From positions 13,123 through 77,122 of the forward strand of contig JAZLER010000023.1 in assembly GCA_045615345.1 (NCBI GenBank): 64,000 nt of DNA, written 5' to 3'. Shown one piece after another: positions 62,200 to 64,000 of the stretch. Numbering within the stretch: position 1 is the stretch's first letter; each line of letters begins with the position of its first letter. The notes beneath the pieces were generated by a model. It saw only the letters and a program-made list of their open reading frames with translations. It did no database searches and was not told the origin of the DNA. Position numbers and translations under genes: made by a program. The DNA is from Fumia sp045615345. Lineage in GTDB: Bacteria; Bacillota; Clostridia; Oscillospirales; Ruminococcaceae.

Positions 62200-62295
62200 T
62201 TTGACTACCTCCTAAAATTTATTTTTCAGCGTACAAGGTTCTCTTGAACGTCTGCAATATAAATAAAGGGGAAAGCTGAAAACCCATAAGGCATT

Positions 62296-62324
62296 TTTAT
62301 AAGAAAATCTTGAAAAAACCTCAA
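62296..62324 (-). promoter_or_regulatory. Promoter of the mobile-element ATPase
   Basis: Minus-strand TTGAGG (62319-62324), 17 bp, TATAAA (62296-62301), giving a leader of about 90 nt. Confidence 0.5.
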
Positions 62325-62382
62325 TTTTTGCAACTGTAAGAAACAAATCCGCAACGAAAAAGAGCTTAAAAGTCAAAAAAAT

Positions 62383-62414
62383 TGGCACTATCGACTAAAT
62401 AATCGGTAGTGCCA
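62383..62414 (-). terminator. Terminator downstream of the lipoprotein/regulator genes
   Basis: Minus-strand TGGCACTA-CGA / TCG-TAGTGCCA with 8-nt loop and one mismatch, followed by ATTTTTTTG. It lies 267 bp after the lipoprotein stop and separates that unit from the ATPase promoter. Confidence 0.7.
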
Positions 62415-62681
62415 TTTAACTTTTATTGTGCAAGAGGTAGATTTTTCGAGTTTTAAGTTTGTTATCCATTTTTGGGCAATTTTAAGGTGTTTTCCGCACG
62501 TTTTATCGTTTTCACACCGTAAGGTGGGATAAGCCTTAAAAAAATACTAAGGACAAAAATGACAGCTTAGAAGTGAAATGTAAATCACCTCTTTTTTCTG
62601 GTAAAGAAAGCATAAATTTCATAAAAGTTTATAATTTTTAATTCATATAAAAGACCAAAAATTATGTTTTTCACTATTTAA

Positions 62682-63089
62682 TTAGTGGTTTTCTGAATGC
62701 GAATCAATATCAAGGTTATTTTTCAGCATATAGGTAGAAAAGTCATTATCATCATATAAAAACCAAGACATAGCTTTATCGGAAGTGCGAATAATCATTA
62801 CATTGTGAAACAAGTTTTTCTCAGTACTATTTGCAGAGTATGAATCAAATTCATAATAGGTACATTCTCCACATTTCAAATCTCCCCATTTCTCAGTGTT
62901 GTTATTGATTATTAAATCTGAGTCTTTTATGCTATAGAATGCTTCAAATGTTTCTTTGGCGTAATTTTTGTTTTTTGTAGAAATATTAACAGATTCGTTA
63001 CCTGAATTACAGGAAACAAGACAGAATAGCATAACGACTGTTGTAACAGATGTGAGTAATTTTACAATAATATGGTAATTTATAATCAT
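62682..63089 (-). CDS. Putative small lipoprotein of the element
   Basis: 135 residues. An N-terminal hydrophobic signal (LLTSVTTVVMLFCLVSC) ends in the lipobox LVSC, so a lipid-anchored, surface-facing protein about 110 residues long is predicted. The rest (Trp- and Tyr-rich, WGDLKCGECTYYEFDSY and SWFLYDD) matches no family I recognise. ATG 63089 follows GGAGG with 8-base spacing; an in-frame TTG at 63113 was rejected. It is 61 bp after the XRE regulator gene in the same direction. Confidence 0.65.
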   Translation of the reverse strand: MIINYHIIVKLLTSVTTVVMLFCLVSCNSGNESVNISTKNKNYAKETFEAFYSIKDSDLIINNNTEKWGDLKCGECTYYEFDSYSANSTEKNLFHNVMIIRTSDKAMSWFLYDDNDFSTYMLKNNLDIDSHSENH

Positions 63090-63150
63090 TAAATTTTCCT
63101 CCGATGTATACAAGCTATTATATTAAGAATGTTATATATAACCTGTTACT

Positions 63151-63486
63151 TCAATCTTCATTAAGGTCAAGATAAGTGAAAATCATTTTTACTATATCAA
63201 CTGCCATTGATTTTTCGATATCTGTTCTTCCATTCATGAGTTGATTCCATATACAATATAGTGTATGGCTATTTGTATTTACTGAATCCATAAGTATGTA
63301 ATCTACAGTTATTTCAAGTCGGTTTACTATCATTATTAAGTTTTCTAGAGAAACATGGCGTTCTCCTCTTTCAATCTGTCCTATATAAGCAGTAGAGAGG
63401 GCAACATCTTCCGCCAATTTTTCTTGTGTTAAATTTAACTTTAAGCGTTCTTCACGAATACGCTTACCTAAAGCTATATAATCCAA
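63151..63486 (-). CDS. XRE-family helix-turn-helix regulator
   Basis: 111 residues: an N-terminal Cro/C1-type HTH (LGKRIREERLKLNLTQEKLA, then LSTAYIGQIERGERHVSLEN, about 6-50) and a C-terminal tail of about 50 residues without a recognised domain. It starts with TTG behind AAGGATGG. Regulators of this kind control maintenance genes of integrative elements. An inverted repeat just upstream may be its own operator. Confidence 0.9.
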   Translation of the reverse strand: MDYIALGKRIREERLKLNLTQEKLAEDVALSTAYIGQIERGERHVSLENLIMIVNRLEITVDYILMDSVNTNSHTLYCIWNQLMNGRTDIEKSMAVDIVKMIFTYLDLNED

Positions 63487-63509
63487 GTGTCACCATCCTT
63501 GCTTATTAT

Positions 63510-63532
63510 AGATATACATAATAATTATATCT
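63510..63532. promoter_or_regulatory. Candidate operator of the XRE regulator
   Basis: Inverted repeat AGATATA - 9 bp - TATATCT, centred about 35 bp before the TTG start and overlapping a TATAAT-like box. Placement fits autoregulation, but the region is very AT-rich, so chance is possible. Confidence 0.35.
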
Positions 63533-63601
63533 GTTTTTTAAGATTTTTGAATATACTACTAGTGTTATTGGCTTATGCTTATAGCTGTAAACATATCAAA
63601 T

Positions 63602-63907
63602 TACGGAGATACGGTGATAACTTTTTATAATAATATAATTTTATTTTATAAGCCATAATTTTATACAATCAAAGGAGAATGTTGACTATGGCTTACGCCA
63701 TAGCAACGATAGGTAATATTTTGCATAGGCATCGCCTAGCAAAATATTACCACATTTTATATAAAATTTTTAAGAAAATGTATCTCAGTACCTTTTTTCA
63801 AGAATCTAATATTAGGGATAATTTTTCGGACGTTGCCGAAAAATCACCCCAACCGTTATACTCTTTTCCATATAAAAATTGTATAAATTTCAAAAAGTAT
63901 CTCCGTA
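63602..63907 (+). repeat. Hairpin-rich module bounded by 11-bp inverted repeats
   Basis: TACGGAGATAC (63602-63612) and GTATCTCCGTA (63897-63907) are exact inverted copies 306 bp apart end to end. Inside are three strong hairpins: CTATGGC/GCCATAG with loop TTAC (63686-63703); an 18-bp stem with one bulged A, arms GGTAATATTTTGC and GCAAAATATTACC around TAGGC/GCCTA (63712-63751); and TTTTTCGG/CCGAAAAA (63822-63843). The layout could be a structured RNA closed by the 11-bp helix or a small mobile repeat with TA ends. Confidence 0.55.
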
Positions 63908-63921
63908 TATCCGTACAGTAA
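63688..63921 (+). CDS. Small hypothetical protein (doubtful), overlapping hairpins
   Basis: 77 codons from ATG 63688 with AAAGGAGA ten bases upstream. The predicted peptide begins MAYAIATIGNILHRHRLAKY, then becomes rich in K, Y and F. The first 20 codons coincide exactly with two strong DNA palindromes, so the sequence may be constrained as structure rather than as protein. The good ribosome site argues for translation. No known family is recognised. Confidence 0.35.
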   Translation: MAYAIATIGNILHRHRLAKYYHILYKIFKKMYLSTFFQESNIRDNFSDVAEKSPQPLYSFPYKNCINFKKYLRISVQ

Positions 63922-63935
63922 AATACTTATATTTT

Positions 63936-63960
63936 GGGGACGAGCGTAAGCGAAGTCCCC
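63936..63960. repeat. Small hairpin GGGGAC/GTCCCC
   Basis: 6-bp stem with a 13-nt loop containing GAGCGTAAGCGAA. A related GGAGCGTAGCGG appears at the right window edge (63988-63999). It may be a repeated intergenic motif of the element or a terminator; no U tract follows. Confidence 0.4.
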
Positions 63961-64000
63961 TCAACCTTTTAATACATATACAGTTGACGGAGCGTAGCGG

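Larger units (their letters stand above)
62200..62681. other. Intergenic region with promoter and terminator
   Basis: About 480 bp. 62200-62330 holds the leader and promoter of the ATPase gene, and 62383-62414 a strong terminator facing left. 62415-62681 shows only short dyads (for example CACC-GTAA-GGTG near 62515) and no credible gene. Confidence 0.6.

Noticed and set aside
63712..63751. Rolling-circle origin of CRESS/geminivirus type, from the AATATTACC end of the hairpin
   Set aside because: The conserved nonanucleotide should be TAATATTAC in the loop; here the similar bases are in the stem and no Rep gene is seen in the window.

Overview
The window is low-GC DNA from an endospore-forming Clostridia-type Firmicute. 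It carries the Gram-positive replicase polC, a complete eight-gene spoIIIA operon, the forespore sigma factor sigG, ArgR, an FMN riboswitch and strong AGGAGG-type ribosome binding sites. An Oscillospiraceae/Ruminococcaceae-like gut or anaerobe origin is my inference from gene order and style; no rRNA is present to settle it. Start codons were chosen by Shine-Dalgarno spacing. Several genes use GTG or TTG starts (polC, spoIIIAA, sigG, pyrH, tsaB, secA).

Layout. 1-4 kb: a PHP phosphoesterase cut by the window edge, a CapA-like and an M20 peptidase gene pair, and a divergent LysR regulator. 4-7 kb: an ACT-domain protein, homoserine dehydrogenase and aspartokinase behind a promoter and a leader terminator. 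7-16 kb: a complete histidine operon (hisZGDCBHAFIE) followed by an AGCS amino-acid/Na+ symporter. 16-27 kb: ispG-polC and pyrH-frr-uppS-cdsA-dxr-rseP, which together cover isoprenoid/lipid carrier synthesis, translation recycling and replication. 27-31 kb: a long-form PRPP synthetase and a three-gene SpoIID/peptidoglycan-binding cassette. 31-42.5 kb: one long operon (asp23, nusB, tsaD-like, xseA, xseB, ispA, dxs, tlyA, nadK, argR, recN, CDF, HD, ridA). 42.6-49.4 kb: spoIIIAA-AH, hflX and divergent sigG. 49.4-53 kb: HAD phosphatase and ribU under an FMN riboswitch, then cysK-nadA. 53-59 kb (+ strand): tsaE-tsaB-rpiB-upp, an amidohydrolase and secA. 59-60 kb: an SGNH hydrolase.

From about 60 kb the character changes. 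A damaged tRNA-Leu(CAG) 3' portion and a duplicated tRNA 3' end with its terminator mark a junction. Beyond it lie sparse, AT-rich genes of mobile-element type: a P-loop replication ATPase, a small lipoprotein, an XRE regulator, repeat clusters and a hairpin-rich module bounded by inverted repeats. I read this as the distal end of an integrated element that continues past 64,000, with an intact tRNA-Leu expected at its other end.

Most operons have a clear sigma-A promoter (TTGACA-like, 16-17 bp, TATAAT-like) and an intrinsic terminator, several of which begin inside the last codons of the gene. The spoIIIA operon and the SpoIID/peptidoglycan-binding cassette instead share a sigma-E-like promoter geometry, which suggests the cassette belongs to the mother-cell sporulation programme.
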